Shown here: piece after piece, positions 48,001 through 55,987 of the stretch
Numbering within the stretch: the first letter of the stretch is position 1
Layout: every line of letters begins with the position of its first letter
Assembly (NCBI GenBank): GCA_943370025.1
Contig: CALRPI020000014.1
Location: 18,589 to 82,588, forward strand
Length of the DNA stretch: 64,000 bases
Direction: 5' to 3'
Source of the DNA: JAAUUE01 sp943370025
GTDB lineage: Bacteria > Cyanobacteriota > Cyanobacteriia > Cyanobacteriales > JAAUUE01
Position numbers and translations under genes: made by a program
The notes under the pieces: model-generated
Told to the model about the DNA's origin: nothing
The model's database searches: none
The model's input: the letters and a program-made list of their open reading frames with translations, nothing else

Positions 48001-49522
48001 TTCCCACTAAACCAGCCTTAGTTTCCTCTACAGAGAGAATCAAATCAAACTTGGCAGTGCTAGTTTCCACAGGTAGTTGTTCGATCGTTAAGCCCTCTAA
48101 CTGCCATGTATTTTTCCCTGTATTTTGCAACACAAACATCACTTGAAACAGAGGGGCATAGCTGAGAGAACGCTGGGGCTGCAATACCTCTACTAATTTT
48201 TCTAAGGGGACATCTTGATGGGCGTATGCTTCTAAAGTTGTCTCTTTCACTCGATCGAGTAGCTCTACAAAACTAGGCTGATCATCAAGATTAGTTCTCA
48301 GAACTAGAGTGTTCACAAAAAAGCCAATTAATTCTTCAATTTCTGACTTCTGCCGATTGGCAACAGGGGAACCAATGCAAACATCTGGAATTTGAGTATA
48401 GCGATATAACAGAGTTTGAAATGCTGCCAATAGGGTCATAAATACCGTAGCATTTTGCTTCCTGCTGAATAGAGCGATCGCTCCACTCAGTTCCTCTGAC
48501 AAGGGAAAAGATTGGGTCGCTCCTTGATAGGTTTGGCGGGCGGGGCGGGGGCGATCATAGGGCAGTTCTAATAAGCTAGGAGCATTGGCTAATTGTTTTT
48601 GCCAATATGCCAGTTGAGATTCTAAAACCCCAGACTGCAACCACTGGCGTTGCCACACCGCAAAATCTGGAAATTGAATTTTTAATTCTGGCAGGAAAGT
48701 TGTTGTTTTAATAGCTGAAGATTCAGTAACAAGGGAGGATTTATAATGTCCATAGAGGGCAGTTAACTCTTTAACAAATACACCGATCGACCAACCATCA
48801 GAGATGATGTGGTGCATCGTGACCACAAGAATTTGTTCACTGCTTGCCAATTGCAATAGCAGCACCCGAATCAAAGGCTCTTGCACTAGATTAAAAGGCT
48901 TGGCTACTTCAGCATTAATTAATTCCTTAGTCTTGGTTTTCTGTTCTAGAGCAGAGAAGTTTTGTAAATCCACCACGGGTAAATCAACTTGTCTAGTGGG
49001 AGCAATTACTTGCAAAACTTCTCCCTGCAAGGAGTTATTTAAGGAGTTATTTGATGCTTCATGATTATTCGTTAGTTGCTTCTCAGCTTGGCGCAAAATA
49101 AAACTAGTTCGCAAAGCAGCATGACGATCGACAATTGATTGGATACTCTGTTTTAGTGCTAGATAATTCAGGTCTCCTTGCAGATGTAGAGCGGTGGGAA
49201 TATTATAAAAAGCACTATTGGGGTTTAATTGGTCAAGAAACCAGAGACTCTCTTGGGCAAAGGAAGCGGGGATATTTTCTGGATTGGCTATGGGCAGAAT
49301 TGGTGGGAGCTGAGAATTTGATTTTTGTTGGTTAGCAGTGGAGTTAGCCGCTACTCCAACTTGGCTTAAAAAAGTGAGGATTTCTGCCTTGCGATCGCTC
49401 AACTCAGCCCGTAATTCTGGAGTCATCACTCCCTTGGGGGCATTCAAGATCAGCCGTTCTTCCTGCAATTTTACTTCTATGCCTAAACTCCTTAGGTGAG
49501 TCAGCAATTCCGAGATTTTCAT
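45023..49522 (-). CDS. Nonribosomal peptide synthetase: docking-C-A-PCP-TE
   Basis: 1499 aa. TubC-type N-terminal docking domain (1-55), condensation domain about 80-520 with HHIISDG (237-243), adenylation domain about 560-1090, carrier Ser in LGGTSL near 1180, thioesterase 1230-1499 with GYSFGG and a late HHGTML histidine. Reading the specificity pocket gives D-A-L-W-L-G-G-T-F, close to codes for valine or a similar aliphatic residue (inference). In-frame repeat insertions occur in the A domain at 46588-46619 and 47324-47368. The gene overlaps the upstream synthetase by 4 bp and should add the last residue and release the product. Confidence 0.93.
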   Translation of the reverse strand: MKISELLTHLRSLGIEVKLQEERLILNAPKGVMTPELRAELSDRKAEILTFLSQVGVAANSTANQQKSNSQLPPILPIANPENIPASFAQESLWFLDQLNPNSAFYNIPTALHLQGDLNYLALKQSIQSIVDRHAALRTSFILRQAEKQLTNNHEASNNSLNNSLQGEVLQVIAPTRQVDLPVVDLQNFSALEQKTKTKELINAEVAKPFNLVQEPLIRVLLLQLASSEQILVVTMHHIISDGWSIGVFVKELTALYGHYKSSLVTESSAIKTTTFLPELKIQFPDFAVWQRQWLQSGVLESQLAYWQKQLANAPSLLELPYDRPRPARQTYQGATQSFPLSEELSGAIALFSRKQNATVFMTLLAAFQTLLYRYTQIPDVCIGSPVANRQKSEIEELIGFFVNTLVLRTNLDDQPSFVELLDRVKETTLEAYAHQDVPLEKLVEVLQPQRSLSYAPLFQVMFVLQNTGKNTWQLEGLTIEQLPVETSTAKFDLILSVEETKAGLVGNWEYNTDLFDNSTITRMAGHFQTLLEGIIANPQGKITHLPLIPEPEQRLLQNWNQTETNYPRNATIHELFEAQVEQTPDAVAIVFDRQQLTYQELNHQANQLAHYLKTLGVQPEITVGLCLERSIAMIVATLAILKAGGVYVPLDPAYPPERLAFMFANAQVQILLIDSQLATKLPPHQAKVICLDNCRELISQFSYENLANSDPVEGQDATLRLRSVSTLRQNSVTDLSQDSITADNLAYIMYTSGSTGQPKGVCVTHRGVVRLVKENNYARLDSQGVFLQLAPIAFDASTLEIWGSLLNGAKLVIPPSHKLSLTELGQIIQKYQVNILWLTAGLFHLMVDERLGDLQPLQQLLAGGDILSVPQVQKFLQAHPHCQLINGYGPTENTTFTCCHPIKEATPEKSIPIGRPISNTQVYILDRQLQPVPIGVQGELYIGGDGLARGYLDRPDLTAERFIPNPLSVDSDQLTVNSKQLASPQNLTSQNPTIESKLYKTGDAVRYLPDGNIEFLGRLDNQVKIRGFRIELGEVESILAQHPQVQQTVVLAKEDTLGDKYLVAYITLSEDSEYLSVSKNNTRIGSDYLLFEDFRQFLKHKLPDYMMPASFIVLPEFPLNAVGKVDRKSLPDPQQISQGQEKALIVPRDRVEEQLVEIWSQVLDKQKIGIRDRFFEDLGGTSLKAARLFLRIEEAFGKALPLAILYEAPTIEELAKIIRNQEWSPSWLSLIPIQPQGNKIPLFCIHPGGGNVLCYRTLAPYLGTDQPVYGLQSRGLDGKEETIDNIPTMASNYLQEIKTIQPQGPYLLAGYSFGGAVAYEIAQQLKQSGQEVAAVIFFDAINPIILRQGKPPLLEKFRLHNANLQKLSLPEQWGYFHHRWDLKIKATKAKLKALRCHLQGQANPDAIAPHLVKLESTNYQSLLRYQPQSYQGKVVIFETIERPTNTYHSPSLGWAIFAQDLEIINDIPGHHGTMLEEPYVAILGKKLKAYLEQFNTKL
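46588..46619 (-). repeat. Heptamer-type repeat read in frame inside an adenylation domain
   Basis: On the minus strand the sequence reads CAGTTGACAGTGATCAGTTA then ACAGTTAACAG, built from the same CAGTTAA unit as the array at 24715. It is translated as SVDSDQLTVNSKQL, a stretch absent from the two other A domains of the cluster at the same place, between the PIGxxGELYIGGxGLARGYL and YKTGD motifs. Confidence 0.75.
47324..47368 (-). repeat. Two palindromic repeats read in frame inside an adenylation domain
   Basis: TCACTGAGTTTTGCCGAAGT at 47324 and TCACTGAGCGAAGCCGAAGT at 47348 are related 21-bp units. They encode the odd stretch LRSVSTLRQNSVTDL just before the A3 motif (NLAYIMYTSGSTG). The second unit is identical to those in the neighbouring synthetase. 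Confidence 0.75.
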
Positions 49523-52500
49523 AGCTCAAATTCCTCATATTCTGTATCTAGATTCTGGTTAGTTTTTGCCCCTTGTAGATAAAGTAGAGCCTCTAGTTGA
49601 GAAGCGAGGGCTTCTATGGTGGGGAATTGAAATAAATTCCGTAAAGACAGAGCTACGCCAAAGTTTTCCTGTAAACGAGTCATGACCCGGATGGCAGACA
49701 AAGAATGTCCACCTAAGTCAAAGAAATTATCATTTACTCCAACTTTTTCTGCTCCGACTTTTTCTAATTGCAAAACCTCAGCCCAGATCTGGGCGATCGC
49801 TATTTCCATCTCTGTCTGGGGTGCTAGGTAATTAGATTCTTGCGGCTGAAAATCCGGTATGGGCAGCGCCTTGCGATCGATTTTGCCATTGGGATTCAAA
49901 GGCAGGGCAGCCAAGGTGACAAAAGCAGCCGGAATCATATAATCGGGCAATTTCTCCCGGAGGTAGCTGCGGAGTTCAGAGTTAGAAACCAATTCGGAGG
50001 TTTGCTTGTTGATCGAATTATCGATCGAATCGCTAGAATTGCCGAGAGGATTACTAATCGAATTGCCGAGAGAATTACTAACAGGGTGAATAACTAAATA
50101 CGCCACCAATCGCTGATCTCCCGGTACATCTTCTCTAACAATTACCACCGCCTCCTGCACCCTAGAATGACTAGCGAGTACCGCTTCAATTTCCCCCAAT
50201 TCAATCCGAAAGCCTCGGAGTTTGACTTGGTTATCAATCCGCCCCAGATATTCGATATTGCCATCTGGTAAATAACGCACTAAATCCCCGGTTTTGTAGA
50301 GTCTTCCCCCTTGGAGATCATCAGCGCTGTCACTGAGCGCAGCTGAAGTGGAGATAAATTTTTCGGCTGTCAATTCTGGGCGATTCAAGTATCCCCTCGC
50401 TAAAACTTCCCCACCAATGTGTAGTTCTCCCGCTATCCCCACTGGGACGGGCTGCAAATGCTGATCCAGAATATAAACCCGACAATTCTGGATCGGGCGA
50501 CCGATGGGAACTTCCCGGTCTGCATAGGCGGGATTGGGAACTGAGATATCATGTAAGGTTACAGCGATCGTGGCTTCCGTTGGCCCATAGCCATTGATCA
50601 CTACAGGATAGCTGCCGACGGTTTCCTGCCATAGTTTTACCTGCGCCGGAATTGCCCTCTCACCACCAATAATCACTAGCCGGACAGTAGGGGGTAAGGT
50701 GAGTTTTTCTCTAGCAAGGGCAGAAATTAGTTGATGCCAGTAGGCGGTGGGTAAGCCGAGGACGGTGATTTGCCAAGCTTGACAGGTTTGCAAGAAAGTG
50801 GCGATCGAACTCAACATCTCATCTGTGCGTAATACGAGGGTCGCCCCACAACTTAGGGTAGAAAAAATTTCATCTACCGCCGCATCAAAGCTATAGGCGG
50901 CAAATTGCAGAACTTTATCCTGAGAACATAGTTGATATCCCTCAAGGGCTGCTTGAATATAATTCACCACCGATCGATGCTGGATCATCACTCCCTTGGG
51001 CTTGCCCGTGGAGCCGGAAGTATAGATCACATAGGCTAAATTATTTGATTCTAGACTAGTCACTGGATTAGCGGGGCTATATTTTGCCAACGCCTCAGCC
51101 TCGGTATCCAAGCAGATAACTTGGGCTTGGTGGGCAGGAAGTTTGGCAACGAGATTTTGTTGAGTCAGGAGGATAGAAATCTGGGCATCCGTCATCATGT
51201 ACTCTAATCTTTCCACGGGATAAACCGGATCTAACGGCACGTAAGCTCCTCCAGCCTTGAGGATACCTAATAAGCCAATGACCATATCTAGTGAGCGATC
51301 GACACAGATGCCCACCAATACTTCTGGCTGCACTCCTAGGGATTGCAGGTAATGAGCTAGTTGGTTTGCCCTATTATTTAATTCCCCGTAGGTTAGAGAC
51401 TGATCTTGATAAACTACCGCCACAGCATCGGGCGATCGCTCCACCTGAGCGGCAAAGAGTTGATGAATACATTGATCTTGGGGATAAGCCCTCTGGGTGT
51501 TGTTCCAATCGATGAGCAGGGTTTGCTGCTCTGCCGGGGTCAGTAGCGGCAAGGTGGCGATCGATTGAGTTGGGTCGGCGACAATTCCCTCTAGCAAGGT
51601 CTGCAAATGCCCCAACATCCGAGTAATGGTAGCTTCCTGAAACAAATCCGTACTGTACTCGATCGAGCTAACTATGCCTGCTGGAGTTTCTTCTAGCAAT
51701 AAACTCAGATCAAACTTAGCTCGACCGTTATGCACAAAGAAATCCCTAGCTAGGTCAAAAGCTACATCAACACCTGCCTCAATAGCTGGCATCGGCGGCT
51801 CAAAAATAAACCCGACTTGGAACAGATTCTGGTGACTAGAATTACGCTCTAGTTGCAATACTTTGATTAATTTTTCTAAGGATAAGTCTTGATGGTCTAG
51901 AGCTTGCAAACTATTTGCTTGGATTTGTTGCAGTAAATCAGAGAAGGAAGGGTTCCCCTCAATCTGGAGGCGCAGCGGCAGGGTATTGATAAACACGCCG
52001 ATCAGGTTTTCTGTCTCTAGATGATTGCGACCAGCTACAGGACAACCAATCACCAAATCCCTAACTCCTGTATAACGATGTAACAGAGTTCCAAAGGCAG
52101 TAAGAAGCGTTACAAATAAGGTGACATTTGCCTGTCGGCTCAACGTAGCTAGAGATTTTCCTAGGTCGATCGATAATAAGATCTTTTCTTCTGCTCCAGA
52201 GGAAGTTTGATTCTGGGGACGGGGATAATCGATCGGCAATTCCAACAAAGGCGGAGCGCCCTCCAAATATTCTGCCCAAAAAGCGATTTCCCCTTGCCCC
52301 CGGTCACTGAGCGAAGCCGAAGTGACCATATTCGATCGATCCTGCCCCCGCTCACTGAGCGAAGCCGAAGTGACCCGTTGTTGCCACAGGGCAAAATCAG
52401 TATACTGGATGGGCAGTTCTGAGAGCGGCGAAGGTCTTTCTTGAGCAAAAGCATTATAAAGCGCATTAAGTTCTTGGAGAAAAATTCCCCTTGACCAGCC

Positions 52501-54864
52501 ATCAAAAACTATGTGGTGGATCACCAGAAGCAGAATCTGATTTCCCTCATCTAGCTGGACGATCACCCCCCGAATTAAACCTCCCTGAGCTAAATCAAAA
52601 GGAATTTGCATGTATTCCCTTACTAAATCTTGGCTCCGACCTCGTTGATCAGTCCCTGCCTCTAGGGGTGATACTGGCAACTCCAGAATTGGCAAATCTA
52701 AAGTTAAATCTGGGAGTATTTGCTGCTGGGGTTCCCCCTCTACGACCAGAAATTGGCTGCGCAAGATAGAATGACGGCGGATAATTTCTTGCAAGCTTTG
52801 GTGCAAAATTCCTAAATCCACCTGCTGGGGCAGTTTAATCGCAAGAGGTTGATTGTATACCCCAAGCTCTGGGGTGATTTGTTCCAGCAGCCACATCTGG
52901 ACTTGGGCGGAAGAGAGGGGATACTCCCCTTGGGTTTGGGGTTCGATCGCCGAGGTGAGGATAGGAGTTTCCTGTGCTAATTCCTTTGCCATGTCTCCGA
53001 GGGTTTGGTGTTGCCAAAAGGAGACGATCGATAGATCCCGGTGCAGTTGCGATCGCACCCGGTTGATCACCTGCGCCGCCAGCAAGGAATCTCCCCCCAA
53101 AGCAAAGAAATTATCCCCCATCCCCACAGATTCGACCCTTAAGACATCCCGGCAAATCTCTGCCAAGGTTGCTTCTAAGTTTGATTCTAAGCTTGGTTGA
53201 GGTGGAGCAAAGGCAGTGGATTGATCCATTGTTGAGGCAGTTGAGGCGATCGTCTTGGTTACTGCTGGGGCAGTTAGACCTAATTTTTCGGCTAAACCAA
53301 TCCGCTGGAGCTTCCCTGTGGCTCCCTTGGGAATTTCCTCTAGAAAAATCACCCGGCGGGGAATTTTGAAATCCGCAAGATGTATCGCCGCAAATTCTTG
53401 AATTTCCCGTTCTGTAACGGATTGATCGGGGTGGAGAACCACCGCCACCGCCACTTCTTCCCCTAGTTGGGGATGGGGCATAGCAAAGGTGACGGCTTGG
53501 GCGATCGCTGGATGGCTGAAAATAATTTCATCCACTTCTCTAGGGGAAATTTTCTCGCCACCCCGGTTAATAATTTCCTTGATCCGGTCTTTGATGAATA
53601 GGTAATTATCTTGGTCTAAATATCCCTGATCTCCAGTGCGAAACCAGCCATTGCTATAGGCTGTGGCATTAGCCGTAGGATTGTTTTCATAGCCAGCGGT
53701 GACATTCTCTCCCCGGATCACGATCTCCCCGATCGCTCCTAGAGGTAATAAATTCCCCACTTCATCCATAATGCTCACCTCTGGACCTGCGGCTAGACCA
53801 ACGGAACCGGGTTTGCGCTGCCCCGGAGGTAAGGGATTGCTAGCCATCTGGTGGGCAGCTTCCGTCATCCCGTAAGCCTCAATCACTGGAGCTTTAAACA
53901 CTGCCTCGATTTCTGCCATCACTGCCGGAGCAAGGGCAGCGGAGGAGGAGCGCAGGAATCGGAGGGGAGTACGATCGATCAGTTCCTGATGAGCCGCCGA
54001 TCGAGCCATAATTCCTTGGTGCATTGTCGGCACACAACTATACCAAGTGGGCTGAAATTCCTTGAGCCAATCAAAGAATTTAGGGGCATAGAAACCGGGG
54101 CTGCAAACCACACTGCCCCCAGCTTTCAGGGAGGAAAGCAGACAGGCAATTAACCCATGAATATGAAATAGGGGCATGACGTTGAGACAGCGATCGCCCG
54201 GAGTTAATTGCAAGGTGGCGGAAATATTGGCAGCGGAGGTACAGAGGTTATGGTGGGAGAGGGGAACAATTTTTGGGCGGCTGGTGGTGCCGGAGGTATG
54301 AAGGACGAGGGCAATATCTTCAGGAGCGGCGAAACCTTGATGTGCTGGATGTAGGGATTGATTTAAAGGTTGATTGGGGGATTGAGGGGAGGATTGATCG
54401 AGGGATTGATTGCCTGCCTGCCTAGGGCTGAGGGTGAAAATTCCTGCTGGGGCATCGGTGATGGGGGTTAGTTCCACAATGGGAATATTGAGATTCTGGG
54501 CGACGGCGATCGCTGGGGAATCTATCCCAGTTTGGACTATTAATACTTTGGCTTGGAGATCTCGCAGGTAAAAATCAAATTCGGGAGCTTTGTATCCCGG
54601 ATTCAGGGGCGCACAGGTGGCACAGGAGGCACTAGCGAGGAACGCGACTGCCATCTCTGGGCTATTGGGGAGGGCGATCGCCACTCGATCGTTTCTACCA
54701 ATCCCGAAGCTATTAAACTGAATAACTAAATCATTAATTTGTTGCCATAACTGCCCATAGCTCAGAGGTGATCTTTCAGGGGCAGCGATCGCTAGGTGAT
54801 CAGGAGCATTTTCAGCCCAAAACTTCAATATTTGGTGCAAACCTGCTGGTGGAAGAGAACTCAT
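49519..54864 (-). CDS. Nonribosomal peptide synthetase: acyl-CoA-ligase-like domain-PCP-C-A-PCP
   Basis: 1781 aa from ATG 54864 behind AAGGAT; an upstream extension to 54942 is not supported. Residues 1-560 are a class-I adenylate-forming domain of the acyl/oxalyl-CoA synthetase type (LHTSGTTSRPKIVPLSHHNL, AYGMTEA, GWFRTGDQGY, KGATGKLQR), which probably loads a carboxylic-acid starter on the first carrier (LGGDSL, near 590). The C domain has HHIVFDG; the A domain spans about 1110-1640 with pocket residues D-A-D-G-I-G-G-I-A, a code I do not recognise; the second carrier is LGGHSL near 1716. In-frame 22-bp palindromes lie at 50330, 52304 and 52352. Low-complexity inserts (NQSLDQSSPQSPNQPLNQSL; repeats of NSISNPLGNS) occur in two linkers. 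Confidence 0.93.
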   Translation of the reverse strand: MSSLPPAGLHQILKFWAENAPDHLAIAAPERSPLSYGQLWQQINDLVIQFNSFGIGRNDRVAIALPNSPEMAVAFLASASCATCAPLNPGYKAPEFDFYLRDLQAKVLIVQTGIDSPAIAVAQNLNIPIVELTPITDAPAGIFTLSPRQAGNQSLDQSSPQSPNQPLNQSLHPAHQGFAAPEDIALVLHTSGTTSRPKIVPLSHHNLCTSAANISATLQLTPGDRCLNVMPLFHIHGLIACLLSSLKAGGSVVCSPGFYAPKFFDWLKEFQPTWYSCVPTMHQGIMARSAAHQELIDRTPLRFLRSSSAALAPAVMAEIEAVFKAPVIEAYGMTEAAHQMASNPLPPGQRKPGSVGLAAGPEVSIMDEVGNLLPLGAIGEIVIRGENVTAGYENNPTANATAYSNGWFRTGDQGYLDQDNYLFIKDRIKEIINRGGEKISPREVDEIIFSHPAIAQAVTFAMPHPQLGEEVAVAVVLHPDQSVTEREIQEFAAIHLADFKIPRRVIFLEEIPKGATGKLQRIGLAEKLGLTAPAVTKTIASTASTMDQSTAFAPPQPSLESNLEATLAEICRDVLRVESVGMGDNFFALGGDSLLAAQVINRVRSQLHRDLSIVSFWQHQTLGDMAKELAQETPILTSAIEPQTQGEYPLSSAQVQMWLLEQITPELGVYNQPLAIKLPQQVDLGILHQSLQEIIRRHSILRSQFLVVEGEPQQQILPDLTLDLPILELPVSPLEAGTDQRGRSQDLVREYMQIPFDLAQGGLIRGVIVQLDEGNQILLLVIHHIVFDGWSRGIFLQELNALYNAFAQERPSPLSELPIQYTDFALWQQRVTSASLSERGQDRSNMVTSASLSDRGQGEIAFWAEYLEGAPPLLELPIDYPRPQNQTSSGAEEKILLSIDLGKSLATLSRQANVTLFVTLLTAFGTLLHRYTGVRDLVIGCPVAGRNHLETENLIGVFINTLPLRLQIEGNPSFSDLLQQIQANSLQALDHQDLSLEKLIKVLQLERNSSHQNLFQVGFIFEPPMPAIEAGVDVAFDLARDFFVHNGRAKFDLSLLLEETPAGIVSSIEYSTDLFQEATITRMLGHLQTLLEGIVADPTQSIATLPLLTPAEQQTLLIDWNNTQRAYPQDQCIHQLFAAQVERSPDAVAVVYQDQSLTYGELNNRANQLAHYLQSLGVQPEVLVGICVDRSLDMVIGLLGILKAGGAYVPLDPVYPVERLEYMMTDAQISILLTQQNLVAKLPAHQAQVICLDTEAEALAKYSPANPVTSLESNNLAYVIYTSGSTGKPKGVMIQHRSVVNYIQAALEGYQLCSQDKVLQFAAYSFDAAVDEIFSTLSCGATLVLRTDEMLSSIATFLQTCQAWQITVLGLPTAYWHQLISALAREKLTLPPTVRLVIIGGERAIPAQVKLWQETVGSYPVVINGYGPTEATIAVTLHDISVPNPAYADREVPIGRPIQNCRVYILDQHLQPVPVGIAGELHIGGEVLARGYLNRPELTAEKFISTSAALSDSADDLQGGRLYKTGDLVRYLPDGNIEYLGRIDNQVKLRGFRIELGEIEAVLASHSRVQEAVVIVREDVPGDQRLVAYLVIHPVSNSLGNSISNPLGNSSDSIDNSINKQTSELVSNSELRSYLREKLPDYMIPAAFVTLAALPLNPNGKIDRKALPIPDFQPQESNYLAPQTEMEIAIAQIWAEVLQLEKVGAEKVGVNDNFFDLGGHSLSAIRVMTRLQENFGVALSLRNLFQFPTIEALASQLEALLYLQGAKTNQNLDTEYEEFEL
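50330..50351 (-). repeat. Palindromic repeat read in frame in an adenylation domain
   Basis: TCACTGAGCGCAGCTGAAGT followed by GG, a variant of the 22-bp unit at 52304. It encodes part of STSAALSDSADD, between the ARGYL and YKTGD motifs, the same loop that carries the heptamer insertion in the partner synthetase. Confidence 0.7.
52304..52373 (-). repeat. Two identical 22-bp palindromic repeats read in frame in a condensation domain
   Basis: TCACTGAGCGAAGCCGAAGT plus GA occurs at 52304-52325 and again, identical, at 52352-52373, separated by 26 bp. They encode RVTSASLSERGQDRSN and MVTSASLSDRGQGE, inserted before FWAEYLEGAPPLLELP, where other C domains have a short loop. Confidence 0.82.
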
Positions 54865-54966
54865 TTGATTTATCCTTTTTGAGATGACTTCAAGATCACT
54901 ATATTTCTTTCTGCAATGGAAACAAATAACTGCACAATTCAAAATGAAAGTTCAAAGAAAAATTAG

Positions 54967-55713
54967 ATGCCCCAAGAAATACTAGATTGGCAAGATCGGT
55001 TGCCCCAGTTGAACAATATTTGTTTATCTTTGGAACCTGATCGGTTTCATATTTGGCAAGCGAACTTAAGTGTAGGTGAATTAATATTGCAAAAGTTGCA
55101 AGTAACCCTATCTGAGGATGAGAAACGTCGTGCTGATCGCTTTTATTTTTCCACAGATAAAAATCACTACATTGCCGCAAGGGGAATTTTAAGGTCTATT
55201 TTGTCAAGGTATTTAGATACCAATCCAGAATTAATTAAGTTTGCCTATACACCCCAAGGAAAGCCATACATAGAAAATAATAACAGAAAAAATAGTGTTA
55301 ATTATGAAAATAAATGTATCCAATTCAACTTATCTCATTCACAAAACTTAGCTTTGTATTCCATAGCGATCGATCGTCCTATTGGCATTGATCTAGAATA
55401 CTGTCGATCGATCCCAGATGCTTTGGCTCTAGCGAAACGTTGGTTCTTACCTGCGGAATACCAAGAGCTTTTAGCTCAAACCAATCCAGAAATAAATTTC
55501 TTTCGGGTCTGGACTGCCAAGGAGGCGTATCTAAAAGCTACTGGTATTGGCTTGCGAGATTTATCAACTGTAGAAATTACCATTACTCCCGATAATTCAC
55601 TGCAATTCAAAACCATTAATGATAGTAAAGAACTGGCACAGCAATGGTCTTTATTAGAGCTTCATCCTACTCCCGGTTATATAGGAGCCTTGGCAATACC
55701 TGAAGTCATATAA
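54967..55713 (+). CDS. 4'-phosphopantetheinyl transferase (Sfp/HetI type)
   Basis: 248 aa. It converts apo carrier domains to holo by transferring phosphopantetheine from CoA. Marks: YFSTDKNHYIAARGILRSIL (P-loop-like CoA contact), FNLSHSQNLALYSI, the Mg site IGIDLEYCR, and WTAKEAYLKATGIGL. It is divergent from the synthetase gene, start to start 102 bp apart, and presumably activates the PCP domains of the cluster. Confidence 0.92.
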   Translation: MPQEILDWQDRLPQLNNICLSLEPDRFHIWQANLSVGELILQKLQVTLSEDEKRRADRFYFSTDKNHYIAARGILRSILSRYLDTNPELIKFAYTPQGKPYIENNNRKNSVNYENKCIQFNLSHSQNLALYSIAIDRPIGIDLEYCRSIPDALALAKRWFLPAEYQELLAQTNPEINFFRVWTAKEAYLKATGIGLRDLSTVEITITPDNSLQFKTINDSKELAQQWSLLELHPTPGYIGALAIPEVI

Positions 55714-55805
55714 ATACTAGAGCTTACACAACTTCTGCTGTTAATACCATTCTGCTAAATACTTGATACAAATAAGATTCTGAATAACTTGCTGTGTAGG
55801 GGTTT

Positions 55806-55840
55806 AAATCAAGAAAATGGGTTCACCATTTTCTTGATTT
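55806..55840. terminator. Hairpin after the phosphopantetheinyl transferase gene
   Basis: AAATCAAGAAAATGG and CCATTTTCTTGATTT form a perfect 15-bp stem around GTTCA. It lies 93 bp after the stop and may be a terminator or a decayed repeat. TTTGATATAAC next to it resembles family D ends. Confidence 0.5.
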
Positions 55841-55901
55841 GATATAACCACCATCGGTAGGGTCGCATGGATTTCCTTCGTGTCAACTAATACCCTTGAT
55901 A

Positions 55902-55987
55902 TTAGAGGTCATTTATAAGGTGGCTAGAAGCTAAGATTTTTTGCCCCCTCCGGGGGCAAAAAATCTTACTTTACGAATAGCCTCTTA
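55902..55987. repeat. Family C MITE-like repeat, copy 5
   Basis: TTAGAGGTCATTTATAAGGT, GGCTAGAAGC, hairpin TTTTTTGCCCCCTCC, closing ACGAATAGCCTCTTA. Its right end contains the stop codon of the synthetase gene (TTA at 55985-55987, read as TAA on the minus strand). Confidence 0.75.

Noticed and set aside
49519..54864. First adenylate-forming domain read as an amino-acid A domain
   Set aside because: Its core motifs (HTSGTTSRPK, AYGMTEA, KGATGKLQR) are those of acyl/oxalyl-CoA synthetases, and it lacks the NGYGPTE motif of NRPS A domains.
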